Part shown: one piece after another, positions 9,532 to 20,170 of the stretch
Layout: each line of letters starts with the position of its first letter
Position numbering within the stretch: position 1 is the stretch's first letter
Source of the DNA: a marine gamma proteobacterium HTCC2143
GTDB taxonomy: Bacteria > Pseudomonadota > Gammaproteobacteria > Pseudomonadales > Dasaniaceae
Length of the DNA stretch: 64,000 nt
Direction: 5' to 3'
Assembly: GCA_000169075.1 (NCBI GenBank)
Contig: AAVT01000001.1
Span: 633,201-697,200, forward strand
Translations under genes and position numbers: made by a program
The notes under the pieces: generated by a model
What the model was told of the DNA's origin: nothing
The model's database searches: none
The model's input: the letters and a program-made list of their open reading frames with translations, nothing else

Positions 9532-10632
9532 ATGGTACTTATACGAAGGCTTGAGATTGCAGGGGTTCGCAATTTGACGAGTGTCAGCCTTCCCCTTCTG
9601 TCTACTATAAATATACTCTATGGCGACAATGGTGCAGGTAAGACGAGTGTACTGGAAGCCATTCACCTGCTTTCTTCTGCGAAGTCTTTTCGTGGTCATA
9701 AATTAAAACCTCTGATCAACAGTGATATGGACAGCTGTGTTTGTTTTGGAGAAATTGATCTTCCTGGACAGGGTTTTCAGCCAGTTGGCGTTGAGCGGTT
9801 TAAGGCTTCGTCAGTACCAGCAGTCATAAAAGTTGCCGGACAGACGGTGCGGTCCGCATCGGCGTTGGCGGAGAATTTGCCGTTGCAGGTTATTTGTTCG
9901 GACACTTTTAAGCTATTAGAGGGTTCGCCTGCCGTCAGACGGCAGTTTATGGACTGGGGGGTGTTCCACGTGGAACATCAGTTTCATTCGATTTGGAAAA
10001 ACGCCCAGCGTTGCTTAAAACAACGGAATAGTTTGCTTCGTCATGGTAGACTAGATGACAGCGAATTAGCAGTGTGGACGCAAGAGCTGGTTGGTTTTGG
10101 TGAGCAGCTTGATGTATTTAGGAAGAGCTACTTCGACCGATTGGTGCCCATTTTTGAGGAAACACTGAGCAGGCTTCTAGATATTGACGGCCTTAGTCTT
10201 AAGTATTACCGAGGATGGGATTCGGATCGTTCTTTGTGCGATGTTCTAGCGGCTAACTTAAATCGCGACAAAGAGGTGACTCATACACAGGCCGGCCCCC
10301 ATAGGGCTGACCTTAAGTTCCGGTACCGGTCAGCGAATGCGGCAGACATCCTTTCAAGGGGTCAGCAGAAATTAGTGGTCTGTGCGTTGAGGGTGGCTCA
10401 GGGGTATCTCCTGTCACAAGAAAAAGGGCGGTCCTGTGTCTACTTGATAGATGACCTGCCGTCTGAGCTTGATAGGGGTCATAGAAAAGCGTTATGTATG
10501 CTGCTTGAAGAGCTTGGTTGTCAGGTGTTTGTTACTTGCGTAGACCACAGGGACTTAGCAGAATGCTGGTCGGTAGATATGCCAGTAAGTATGTTCCACG
10601 TGGAACATGGAAACATAGACGGCTCATTTTAA
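9532..10632 (+). CDS. recF: RecF, DNA replication and repair ATPase
   Basis: SMC-like ATPase that helps load RecA at gaps with RecO and RecR. It has 366 residues with Walker A GDNGAGKTS at 31-39, a glycine/serine signature SRGQQKLVV, and the Walker B-like YLIDDLPSELD near the C-terminus. It starts 29 bp after dnaN. The coding sequence contains two perfect parS sites, at 9962 and 10592. Both are read in the same frame, giving VFHVEH (about residues 144-149) and MFHVEH (about 354-359). The repeated peptide is therefore best explained by selection on the DNA. Confidence 0.96.
   Translation: MVLIRRLEIAGVRNLTSVSLPLLSTINILYGDNGAGKTSVLEAIHLLSSAKSFRGHKLKPLINSDMDSCVCFGEIDLPGQGFQPVGVERFKASSVPAVIKVAGQTVRSASALAENLPLQVICSDTFKLLEGSPAVRRQFMDWGVFHVEHQFHSIWKNAQRCLKQRNSLLRHGRLDDSELAVWTQELVGFGEQLDVFRKSYFDRLVPIFEETLSRLLDIDGLSLKYYRGWDSDRSLCDVLAANLNRDKEVTHTQAGPHRADLKFRYRSANAADILSRGQQKLVVCALRVAQGYLLSQEKGRSCVYLIDDLPSELDRGHRKALCMLLEELGCQVFVTCVDHRDLAECWSVDMPVSMFHVEHGNIDGSF
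9962..9977. promoter_or_regulatory. parS centromere site 1 (inside recF)
   Basis: Perfect 16-bp palindrome TGTTCCACGTGGAACA, the ParB-binding parS consensus of chromosomal ParABS systems such as Pseudomonas. ParB loaded here would spread and recruit condensin and ParA to segregate the origin. parA/parB are not in the window; in relatives they lie beyond mnmG. Confidence 0.93.
10592..10607. promoter_or_regulatory. parS centromere site 2 (inside recF)
   Basis: A second perfect TGTTCCACGTGGAACA, 630 bp from the first and near the recF 3' end. It is read in the same codon phase as site 1. Two consensus copies in one gene make chance occurrence very unlikely for a 16-mer. Confidence 0.93.
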
Positions 10633-10653
10633 CGCAAGGTTTTTTAGTCTTAA

Positions 10654-13104
<2,451 letters not shown>

Positions 13105-13194
13105 TTTTCCTAGTGTGATGGGCTCCTCATGACTGAAGAGCCGCACCTAGTGATACAACGAGAGTAAGAGAAGAGGATTCAACAATAAGGCGCC

Positions 13195-13602
13195 TCAGCC
13201 TACAGGGGGTATTGAATAAGTACCAACAACATGTGCTACGGGGGCCTCGTCGCCGCTTGAGAATAATGTTACTTCGCCGATAACCAATGACTTACCCACT
13301 TTCATTAGCGAGCACTTGCCTATAATGTCTTTATCGGCCGTCGGTTTTCTCAGAAAGTTTATAGACAGGTTTGTTGTCACAGCTAGTGATACCAAACCCA
13401 GTTCTCCAAGTATGGCAACGTAAAGGGCAAGATCCGCGACCTCCATTAAAACGGGACCCGATACCGTGCCACCGGGTCGCAATTCATCAAAACCTATCGT
13501 ATGTCTGACGGTTGATGACCGATTGCCAACCTCGTCAACAATGCACTTCGTCTGCGGAAAATCCGTCTTTAAGAAGGCGACAATCTTTTCTTTTGTTATC
13601 AT
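13195..13602 (-). CDS. PaaI-type hotdog-fold thioesterase
   Basis: Product of 135 residues with the hotdog-fold thioesterase pattern: RPGGTVSGPVLMEVADLALYVAIL (the central helix region that carries the catalytic acid in PaaI/YbgC relatives), then LAVTTNLSINFLRKPTADKDI and the strand GEVTLFSSGDEAPVAHVVGTYS. Such enzymes hydrolyse acyl-CoA thioesters in the cytoplasm; the substrate cannot be read from sequence. It is the first gene of the accessory block and is convergent with gyrB. It may be transcribed with the cupin gene upstream (54-bp gap), but nothing functional ties them. Confidence 0.75.
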   Translation of the reverse strand: MITKEKIVAFLKTDFPQTKCIVDEVGNRSSTVRHTIGFDELRPGGTVSGPVLMEVADLALYVAILGELGLVSLAVTTNLSINFLRKPTADKDIIGKCSLMKVGKSLVIGEVTLFSSGDEAPVAHVVGTYSIPPVG

Positions 13603-13655
13603 TATTTTTCCGAATACCGATATCGGTACTGTTCACAAGCCTACATATTGTTGGA

Positions 13656-14069
13656 CTAGTCTACTTCAATTGTTAAAGGCTTTCCTTCTACTCCAGCATA
13701 AAACACAATAAGTTCTACGGGCACCACCCCACTGTTAATACCACGATGAGCTTTACCAACCACCTCGACAATTGTATCTCCAGCTATGAGTTCGTGCTTT
13801 TCTCCGGCGTCAGTAAAAACGGTTAATCTTCCAACTATAATGAATCCTGCATTGATCGTTGGATGAATGTGCCAGGGTACTTCGCCGCCAACGGGGATAG
13901 TAATTTTAAAAATGGTAACTTCTGCTTGGCCCTTACCATAAGACGGTAATTTCGAGCCATCCCAACTGGCAATAGTTTTTACTAGTTGCTCTACCTCTAT
14001 TGGCCGACTGCCTGCAGCAAACAAATAGGTTGGCATTAATAAGAGTACCCCTATCAGTATCGTTTTCAT
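13656..14069 (-). CDS. Secreted cupin-domain protein
   Basis: A 137-residue protein with a signal peptide (MKTILIGVLLLMPTYLFAAG, cleavage near residue 19) and one small beta-barrel cupin. The metal-ligand pattern includes WHIHPTINAGFIIVGRLTVF, then GDTIVEVVGKAHRGINSG. One conserved His pair, a glycine-rich turn and a later His fit the cupin_2 family. It probably acts in the periplasm. The substrate or metal is unknown, and most family members of this size have no assigned function. Confidence 0.75.
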   Translation of the reverse strand: MKTILIGVLLLMPTYLFAAGSRPIEVEQLVKTIASWDGSKLPSYGKGQAEVTIFKITIPVGGEVPWHIHPTINAGFIIVGRLTVFTDAGEKHELIAGDTIVEVVGKAHRGINSGVVPVELIVFYAGVEGKPLTIEVD

Positions 14070-14122
14070 GAAATCATTTCGGCAAACAGTGCGTTCTGGG
14101 CACGGTGAAGGGTGTTTAGTAT

Positions 14123-14353
14123 TTAATTTTTGTGAGTTTGTTTACCACGCCATGTCTTAGACCGTGTCGGTAATATTTTTGACAGCAGTTTGTTCCCCCC
14201 CACGCCGTATATAATAAACATAATCCCGAGAAAAATTCCTGTTAATGATGACACGAAGCTATCGTCTTTGATGACTAGCATGAAGCCATTACTACCGATA
14301 AAAAACAAACCTAATAATATACTTAGTATTCTAATAATCATTAATTGTTCCAT
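14123..14353 (-). CDS. Small two-helix membrane protein, unknown
   Basis: A 76-residue protein with two hydrophobic stretches (about 6-28, IIRILSILLGLFFIGSNGFML, and about 34-53, SSLTGIFLGIMFIIYGVGG) and a basic tail (RSKTWRGKQTHKN). The charge distribution suggests a cytoplasmic C-terminus. It lies just upstream of the cupin gene on the same strand. No family was recognised. The compositional pattern looks like a real membrane protein rather than a chance frame. Confidence 0.55.
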   Translation of the reverse strand: MEQLMIIRILSILLGLFFIGSNGFMLVIKDDSFVSSLTGIFLGIMFIIYGVGGNKLLSKILPTRSKTWRGKQTHKN

Positions 14354-14429
14354 TTTTTATTCAAACCTGACTTACCGAAAGTACCTACTGAACTAGGTTA
14401 CTATGGCTAATACCGTCAAGACTGGCCTT

Positions 14430-14879
14430 TTATAGTAACGCACTCAATACCACCCTATCCAAACATCGAATACCGTTTTCAATAATTGGCTCTGGGTAAT
14501 TGGCAAAGTAATCTTGTTTTATGGACTGCATTCTAAATCCACACTTTTGATACAAGGCCAGTTGCGACAGACTTGAATTACCGGTTCCCACCTGTATACA
14601 TGTTGCCCCACTTTCCTTTGCATAACTTTTCGCCGTGGCAATCAGTTCTTTTGCAATACCACTTTGCTGATGAGATTCTTTTACAGCTAGATTTTTCAAT
14701 TCAACATATTCTTTCTCATGGGTAATGACTGCTACACCAATCAGCACATTTGAGTCTCTAGCTACATATATCGTCGAACCCTCGAGATAAACTGTTATAG
14801 CCATTCTATCTGGGTCAGCCATAAGGAGCAGATCCAATAATTGGGTCGTTAGGCCTTCTCGATAACGTTCAATGTTCAT
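14430..14879 (-). CDS. GNAT-family N-acetyltransferase
   Basis: A 149-residue protein with the GNAT fold: VYLEGSTIYVARDSNVLIGVAVITHE (beta strands 2-4), then LKNLAVKESHQQSGIAKELIATAKSYAKESG, where QQSGIA corresponds to the acetyl-CoA pyrophosphate-binding Q/R-x-x-G-x-G/A motif. LYQKCGFRMQ follows, the usual C-terminal element. The acceptor cannot be predicted. It is a single-gene unit. Confidence 0.82.
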   Translation of the reverse strand: MNIERYREGLTTQLLDLLLMADPDRMAITVYLEGSTIYVARDSNVLIGVAVITHEKEYVELKNLAVKESHQQSGIAKELIATAKSYAKESGATCIQVGTGNSSLSQLALYQKCGFRMQSIKQDYFANYPEPIIENGIRCLDRVVLSALL

Positions 14880-15066
14880 ATCAAGTTATAACCATTCCTA
14901 GACTAGACTACATAGCGAAAAAATATTGTGAATCTATTGGGCATTTTTTTTCAGACTTTTAAGATCGCTTATATTTCATCCCATATTGATATTGTGCATT
15001 AATCATGCAGTTTGGCAGTGGTGCTGGCAATATTAGTTTGTCGAGTGTTCCATCCCTGTCTATCAC

Positions 15067-15582
15067 TTATATATTTCTCGCATCGTATGCCCAATGCAAT
15101 AGCGCCTGTCTTTGCTTTTTGCGACATTGGAAATCAAAGGGCTCACAATATTTTTTTATTGCCCCTGCATGACGCCTAAATGCCCGCCATCGTTTTATTT
15201 GCCGCTGATCCTCATCATTGGTGCGTCTTCCCATAAAGTATCGACAATACCACTGAAACCAGCCTCTAGGGTCTTGGGGATGAATCCATCCCTTTTTTTC
15301 CCATTCACTTAATGGTTGTGACGCATTGACTGAAAAGTAGTTAAGGCTTTCATTTTTTACCTCGCTCAGCTTTGCACACGTAAACCAGTCATTGGGAAAC
15401 TCGTCTTTACAATCGTTTAAATATTTTCCGCCAAACACACCTAATCCAAGCATTTCTTTGGGGGTTAACTCTGGCATAAATTGAGAGCAAAAATTTTCAC
15501 CAGCGCGTTCAATTCGCTGATAGGTGTACCCTTTTTGCATTTTGTCATTTACCGAAACATTTTTCATAGAGGCCTTTATCAC
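15067..15582 (-). CDS. Conserved hypothetical protein, tryptophan/aromatic rich
   Basis: A 171-residue soluble protein without signal or membrane segment. It is rich in Trp, Tyr, Phe and basic residues, with signature stretches MLGLGVFGGKYLNDCKDEFP, WIHPQDPRGWFQWYCRYFMG and a basic RRTNDEDQRQIKRWRAFRRH segment. This pattern resembles a widespread uncharacterised family in bacteria and fungi, from memory only. No catalytic motif or named domain was recognised. Start ATG 15582 is used; an internal Met at residue 6 is an alternative. It stands alone between non-coding stretches. Confidence 0.7.
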   Translation of the reverse strand: MIKASMKNVSVNDKMQKGYTYQRIERAGENFCSQFMPELTPKEMLGLGVFGGKYLNDCKDEFPNDWFTCAKLSEVKNESLNYFSVNASQPLSEWEKKGWIHPQDPRGWFQWYCRYFMGRRTNDEDQRQIKRWRAFRRHAGAIKKYCEPFDFQCRKKQRQALLHWAYDARNI

Positions 15583-15976
15583 TAGTACTTAACGCTAGAG
15601 TTCACGAGTCATAATTATGAGCACTCCACCACGGCTAATAAAGCAAGGAAGAACGCAGTTAATCACTTTAAGACACACTAAAATGACTACGATAACGCTA
15701 GTGCAGAAACAACAGTGACCCATGTTATGTAGAAACCGTCCCAGCCTTTGCGTAACGCGAAAAACAATAGGGCAATCCTAATTACCGTATCCATGATTAC
15801 TGCTATATCGCCGATTTTACCTTTGTAAAAAGCACATGACCCGATTGGATTACGGTTCGCCAAAAAAGTAACTGAATCATGGTTTTTAGCATTAGTCGCG
15901 CTCTCTTTTGCTGCATAATAGCTGAGTAGTAGGCATAAATGATCGCCTAATTAAGTGATCAATAAGCAAAGTGAGT
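15583..15976. other. 394-bp gap with one membrane-like open frame
   Basis: No firm gene. On the reverse strand a frame is open from about 15951 to the TAG at 15687-15689. Its last part, from ATG 15794, reads MDTVIRIALLFFALRKGWDG and onward, 35 residues ending in a hydrophobic segment. No convincing ribosome-binding site precedes that ATG. It could be a small membrane protein or a gene remnant. Nothing else was recognised. Confidence 0.25.
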
Positions 15977-16180
15977 CTAGTTATCTGAGTGCTGTGCAAT
16001 CATTTTTTTACACCTAATTACTATATTTATTTTTTCATCCTCAGTTTTATTTATCCAATCAATAATCTCTGATGAAGATCTGTAACACCCCGTGCAAATA
16101 TCGTGCTCGTCTAGTTCGCATGTTCCTATACAGGGGGTCATTAAATTTACATTGTTTCCGATGAACATTTTTTTAACCAT
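15977..16180 (-). CDS. DUF1289-family small cysteine protein
   Basis: A 67-residue protein with the DUF1289 pattern TPCIGTCELDEHDICTGCYRSSSEIIDWI: two CxxxC/CxxC-type cysteine pairs followed by an R-x-x-x-E-I-x-x-W helix. The cysteines suggest a metal or Fe-S site; no function is established for the family. The ATG at 16180 is followed by another Met at residue 5. In other proteobacteria members sit near diverse metabolic genes, so context does not help. Confidence 0.8.
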   Translation of the reverse strand: MVKKMFIGNNVNLMTPCIGTCELDEHDICTGCYRSSSEIIDWINKTEDEKINIVIRCKKMIAQHSDN

Positions 16181-16207
16181 ATAAAAGTATAAAGGGTGTA
16201 TCGCACC

Positions 16208-16357
16208 ATGGCATTTTCACTATTGCGCGGCGTTGTTGCACTTGTCTTATTCATCTCTTTAGTTAGAACGGTACAAACATATCGATCATATAAACCGAGC
16301 ATATCTATTATAATTGTTATGAAAAACCTTTTACAAGACGCGTATAAAAAGGATTAA
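16208..16357 (+). CDS. Possible small membrane protein (49 residues)
   Basis: Read directly: ATG 16208-16210 to TAA 16355-16357. The N-terminus MAFSLLRGVVALVLFISLV is one membrane segment, followed by a basic cytoplasm-like tail RTVQTYRSYKPS and a C-terminal MKNLLQDAYKKD. AAGGG lies 11 nt before the ATG, a little far. It is divergent from the DUF1289 gene (27 bp between starts). The composition supports a real peptide, but no homologue is known to me. Confidence 0.35.
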   Translation: MAFSLLRGVVALVLFISLVRTVQTYRSYKPSISIIIVMKNLLQDAYKKD

Positions 16358-16761
16358 CAGACCCTGTTCTGGGTATTCTCGAAGGAATCGAATTACAAAA
16401 ACCATCATGTTACGCCCTACCCCAACTATGTTCTTTTTAGCAACACCTATAATTGTCTAAAGTTGTGTAATCTGGCAATGCGCCATGATCTAGCGGGGTT
16501 CCAGTAACCTTGGCCACAGGTTTTGTTGGGCGCTACTAGCTGAATAAGCACTTTTCGCTTTGCTGCACATTAATTGGCTAGGTAAACCTATCAGTACAAA
16601 ATTAAGTGTCAGCGTACGGCGTTCCTCAAACAGCGGCCGTCCCGAGTGAAATTGATCATCGATAAAAGTGTTAAAAAGGCAGTTTTTAAAGAAGTGATGG
16701 CTTTAACACTATTGGTAATTTTTAATCTATAATTCGTAACGTTACTAATCTTGGTATATCT
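16358..16761. promoter_or_regulatory. 404-bp leader of the sensor kinase gene with an inverted repeat and a -10 element
   Basis: No gene seen. AGTGTTAAA (16667-16675) and TTTAACACT (16702-16710) form perfect 9-bp inverted arms 26 bp apart. TATAAT at 16728-16733 lies just downstream, so the right arm covers the expected -35 position. This would suit a repressor or activator site for the kinase gene starting at 16762. Confidence 0.35.
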
Positions 16762-18126
16762 GTGAAAATTGATAACTCAGTTCCCATTCATGTCGACGCC
16801 GTATCGGTTTGGCGGCGGCATATCCTTTCCGCAGTTGGTTGGTCCTACTTAGGGCTTGGGGCCATCGCTGCTGCCGTCGGCATTAGTGTAGCGTTTACGG
16901 AGGGGCTATGGAGTGTTGTTGTATTTAACGCAATTGCCTTGCTGGTTGGCGTCGGTTTGGCGCTGTGTCCGGAACGGTTCTATCGGTTTAAGTCCAATGC
17001 GCTAATTGGTCTGACTTATATAATAGGCGTTTATTTTTCCTATCACTTTGGGCCGTTTGCAGCTGGTCCGTTGTGGTTGTTTGCAGGCCCAATGCTTTCG
17101 GGTGCGCTGTTCGGTTGGCGGGCTGCGCTTGGGTCCATTGGATTTTTGGTGATCATCCTTGGGTTCATTGGGGCCTTTTTGGCACGTGGTTCACTAAATT
17201 GGCCAGGTGAATTTGACTTGGGAGGTTGGTTCGTCATTAGCGCAAGCCTTGTCGCGCTATCGGGTCTGCTGTCAGTTTCAATTGGCTTTCTGCTAGAAGG
17301 AGTTGCTCTGGCTAACCGGGAGCGCGAAGTCGCCGTCGAGGCCCGTGAATTGCTTGAACAGCAGCTTCGTCATTCACAAAAGATGGAAGCCGTCGGAACA
17401 CTTGCAGGAGGCATAGCCCACGATTTCAATAACTTGTTGGGGGCTATCTCAGGCTTTACAGAATTCGCTATAGACGCGCTGGAAGACGACCCTCCTGCCG
17501 CCATTTCGGATCTCGTCGAAGTGATGAACATGGTTAGTAGAGGTAAGAGCCTCACAGGACAGCTTTTGACCTTTTCCAGCAAAGGTTCGCTGGGACATCC
17601 TCTAGTTGATATTAATGATAGCATTCGCGACGCTAGCCGGATGCTTGAACTACTTGCGCGGGAGGACATTCTGCTCGACATTAAGCTCTGCCCTGATTTT
17701 TGCGGCGCGACAGTCGCCCCAGATTCTTTAGTTCAGATTCTGCTTAACGCAGTGACGAATTCGGTCCACGCAATGCCAGAGGGCGGAGAGATTAGGATTG
17801 AAACATCGCGCGTTCAGGTTGACGAACGTTCGGCCAGGCTGGATGGCTTTAAGATGGACTCCGGTGAATATGTCGTCGTATCGGTTACCGATACCGGTTC
17901 CGGTATTGCTGAGGACGTCTTAGAGAAAGTCTTTGAGCCCTTTTTCACAACGAAAGAATTAGGCGAAGGTACCGGTTTAGGTCTTTCTACGTCTTGGGCA
18001 ATCGTTAATCAGGTGGGCGGTTATATCCGCTTAAAGAGCGAGCTTGGTCGAGGGACCACGCTTGAATGTTTTTTTCAATTCATCGACGAGGCGGCCTCGA
18101 CATCACATCAACAGCATGATGTTTAG
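16762..18126 (+). CDS. Orphan membrane sensor histidine kinase
   Basis: A 454-residue kinase with GTG start. The N-terminal half (about 20-182) is a string of about six hydrophobic segments without a periplasmic loop large enough for a sensor domain, so it likely senses within the membrane. A short coiled linker (183-205) leads to the phospho-acceptor motif GGIAHDFNN, with His at 220. The ATPase domain has N-box LLNAVTNSVHAMPEGG, DTGSGIAEDVLEKVFEPFFTT and GEGTGLGLS. This H-box type is common in hybrid kinases with a C-terminal receiver, but the protein ends 21 residues after the catalytic core. No response regulator is adjacent. The G+C looks higher than in neighbouring genes. Confidence 0.9.
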   Translation: MKIDNSVPIHVDAVSVWRRHILSAVGWSYLGLGAIAAAVGISVAFTEGLWSVVVFNAIALLVGVGLALCPERFYRFKSNALIGLTYIIGVYFSYHFGPFAAGPLWLFAGPMLSGALFGWRAALGSIGFLVIILGFIGAFLARGSLNWPGEFDLGGWFVISASLVALSGLLSVSIGFLLEGVALANREREVAVEARELLEQQLRHSQKMEAVGTLAGGIAHDFNNLLGAISGFTEFAIDALEDDPPAAISDLVEVMNMVSRGKSLTGQLLTFSSKGSLGHPLVDINDSIRDASRMLELLAREDILLDIKLCPDFCGATVAPDSLVQILLNAVTNSVHAMPEGGEIRIETSRVQVDERSARLDGFKMDSGEYVVVSVTDTGSGIAEDVLEKVFEPFFTTKELGEGTGLGLSTSWAIVNQVGGYIRLKSELGRGTTLECFFQFIDEAASTSHQQHDV

Positions 18127-18533
18127 CTAAAAGAAGACAATTAAAGAATAACGGTCGTTTAGCATGAGGGGCAGATCGCTCTGCTCGTCATTGGTGTGTA
18201 ATCATGTTGGTCATAACTGGCGGTTACGCTCGCCGCAAAAGTCACTGCGCTGCACTCACGATTGCATTGCTCTATGTGTTCGGTTACCCCGGCGACGTGC
18301 TAAAGCACTAGGGTACGTTAGATGATGTCGCTGGAGGCTGTTGAAGAATCCATTCAGATTAGATGTTATTAGAAGGTCGGTATGGGAGCTCTGCGATGTG
18401 TTTGGCTGAAGTGCTATTCCAGTAGAAAGGGTCAATAGTCGCTGATTGCGCTCAAGCTGTGGAGTGCCGCGGTCATCGGCAATCGACAAGCAGCCCTAGG
18501 GGATAAGAGCAGCTGTGATGTTAGACTACTCAG
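18127..18533. other. 407-bp gap, no supported gene
   Basis: A 77-codon reverse frame (18256-18489) has no ribosome-binding site or recognisable domain and was not accepted. Segment 18331-18355 (GGAGGCTGTTGAAGAATCC) resembles ends of some insertion sequences, but no partner end or transposase was found. Confidence 0.3.
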
Positions 18534-19532
18534 CTAGGTTAACTGCGCTAAGGCAAGGCTTGCTAAGTGCTTGCTATAGTCATTAATTTTCCAGTGGCCA
18601 GGCATCCAGCCATCTAAAAAGCGGCTAAAATCTGTCCACGCTAATGCATACATAGCCCGCCACTCTGCCTCCAAAGCCTCAACGTCAACTGCAGGGTTAA
18701 CAGACAATGCTTTTGTCGTAAACGCATAAAAATAATAATCCAACAACTCATCCTGATACTCAAAACATTGCTGTTGATCTAGGCAACTACCTAAAAAGTA
18801 AGCTACATCTTTCATACCGCAGCCGCCACCAACATATTGAAAATCTACCGCCGCCACCGCTGACGGTGCATCGACAGACGAAAAACAAAAGTTAGCCAGC
18901 TTGGCATCGCCATGTACCAGTGACCTAAAACGGCATGAAGATAGCTTTACATCTATTGCTCCGGCAGCGCGCTGCAACTCAACATCCTGCATGGAGGTAT
19001 ATTCGTCTGGACGGGTTGCTAAATGCCAATAGGTGCCAGTGGGCCATAATCCTTTAGGCTCGCGCTGTAGCGACCACGCATGAAAGTTAGCCAACCATAG
19101 TAAACACTGCTCGATATCCCGCTTGTTAACACGATCTCTGCGCTCGTTAAAACCCGAGGCATCTAAATCTTCCATAACTATAACCTGGCCAAGTCCCAGC
19201 GGGCCGGCAAATAAGCAATCAGGTATTCGACAATGATTATTACAAGCGGCGGCCCACTGCTGATAAAACCGCATTTCGACTCGGTATGAATATAACTTGC
19301 GCTGATGCGAAACATCAGTGTTCCAACCCCGTGGATGGTTTTGCTCAGTTGGCGGATTTATCCATTTTATAATCACCGAAGAGCGATTAGCGCCGTAGAG
19401 ATTAAGTTTTATAATCTCACCGTAACCGCTCCAAAGCGATTGCACTGACACAAATGACCTTATGGAGGTAGCTGCACCCAAGGTCTGTTGCAATACATCA
19501 ATCAGAGCTTTTTCAGAAAATGGCAAGGGCAA
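18534..19532 (-). CDS. APH/ecdysteroid-kinase-like phosphotransferase
   Basis: A 332-residue cytoplasmic kinase-fold protein. The nucleotide lobe includes [14 protein letters not shown] and SSVIIKWI (Lys of the ATP site). The hinge has [13 protein letters not shown]. The catalytic loop is [14 protein letters not shown] (HGD-x4-N), and the metal-binding site is [24 protein letters not shown]. The DFQ motif and the order of elements fit the DUF1679/EcKL and CHK-like relatives of aminoglycoside phosphotransferases. The substrate is unknown: small alcohols and sterols are phosphorylated by relatives, and a resistance role is not implied. It is a single-gene unit. Confidence 0.8.
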   Translation of the reverse strand: MPLPFSEKALIDVLQQTLGAATSIRSFVSVQSLWSGYGEIIKLNLYGANRSSVIIKWINPPTEQNHPRGWNTDVSHQRKLYSYRVEMRFYQQWAAACNNHCRIPDCLFAGPLGLGQVIVMEDLDASGFNERRDRVNKRDIEQCLLWLANFHAWSLQREPKGLWPTGTYWHLATRPDEYTSMQDVELQRAAGAIDVKLSSCRFRSLVHGDAKLANFCFSSVDAPSAVAAVDFQYVGGGCGMKDVAYFLGSCLDQQQCFEYQDELLDYYFYAFTTKALSVNPAVDVEALEAEWRAMYALAWTDFSRFLDGWMPGHWKINDYSKHLASLALAQLT

Positions 19533-19970
19533 TACGTTTCCTCTTGTTCAATTTAGGGCATTGAGATTTAGAATTAGCTATTTCATCACTGAAGTCTAGG
19601 ACAGACTACTTTGACAGAATAGACGATAAGGCCACGAGCCTATTTATTTATAATCTCCTTGTCACCTTGAATTGCTTCCTGCCTATGCCTTTTATTTTTT
19701 TGGCACATCGAACGTCTTGTTAGACTAAAGAATAAATCGTATTTTATCAGGTAACTGACTTAATTATTTGACCTTATTAGTTTAGCTAGCAACGGCTGCA
19801 GCTCAACTAACTGCGACCAGTCCCTGTCGGGCCACTGGATCGAGCGCTTTGTTCAAGGTCAATCAGCTCAAATATTTAGCGTTATCTGAATCGGTGGCCC
19901 GTGATGCCGACGACGCCCCCGTTGGCTAGTGCGGCATTGTAGAGCACCGCGGCTTTTGGCTTTTTAGTCG

Positions 19971-19990
19971 GCTAACGTCGGCTAACGTCG
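19971..19990. repeat. Two tandem copies of a 10-bp unit
   Basis: GCTAACGTCG is directly repeated (19971-19980 and 19981-19990), with partial copies on both sides (GTCG before, GAGAACGGCG after). The function is unknown. Confidence 0.7.
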
Positions 19991-20083
19991 GAGAACGGCG
20001 TTTAATCCATTCTTAATTTCTATCTAATGTAGTCCCATTTTTCACCCCTTGATACGCTCTCTTATCAAGGAAAATAATAATAG

Positions 20084-20111
20084 TTGTGCTGTGTTATATA
20101 TTCCATATAAT
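20084..20111 (+). promoter_or_regulatory. Sigma-70-type promoter for the amidohydrolase gene
   Basis: TTGTGC (20084-20089), a 16-bp spacer and a perfect TATAAT (20106-20111) lie 60 nt before the ATG at 20171. AGAGGA lies 9 nt before that ATG as the ribosome-binding site. Confidence 0.6.
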
Positions 20112-20170
20112 AAAAGGGTATCCAGCTCACAGCGAATAGCAAAATGAGATCTTAAAGAGGAATTGCTAGC

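Larger units (their letters stand above)
19533..20170. other. 638-bp gap with a tandem 10-mer and a promoter
   Basis: No gene accepted. The middle part (about 19790-20000) is more GC-rich than its flanks and has short frames interrupted by stops, which may be gene debris. The decamer GCTAACGTCG is tandemly repeated at 19971-19990. The end holds the promoter of the following amidohydrolase gene. Confidence 0.4.

Noticed and set aside
13120..13142. Hairpin after gyrB as a terminator
   Set aside because: Short interrupted stem (GGCTC/GAGCC with mismatch) and no T-run.
18331..18355. Insertion-sequence end (GGCTGTTGAAGAATCC)
   Set aside because: No matching inverted end, target duplication or transposase fragment nearby.
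18256..18489. 77-codon reverse frame between the kinase and phosphotransferase genes
   Set aside because: No ribosome-binding site, no domain, composition unlike a protein of this genome.
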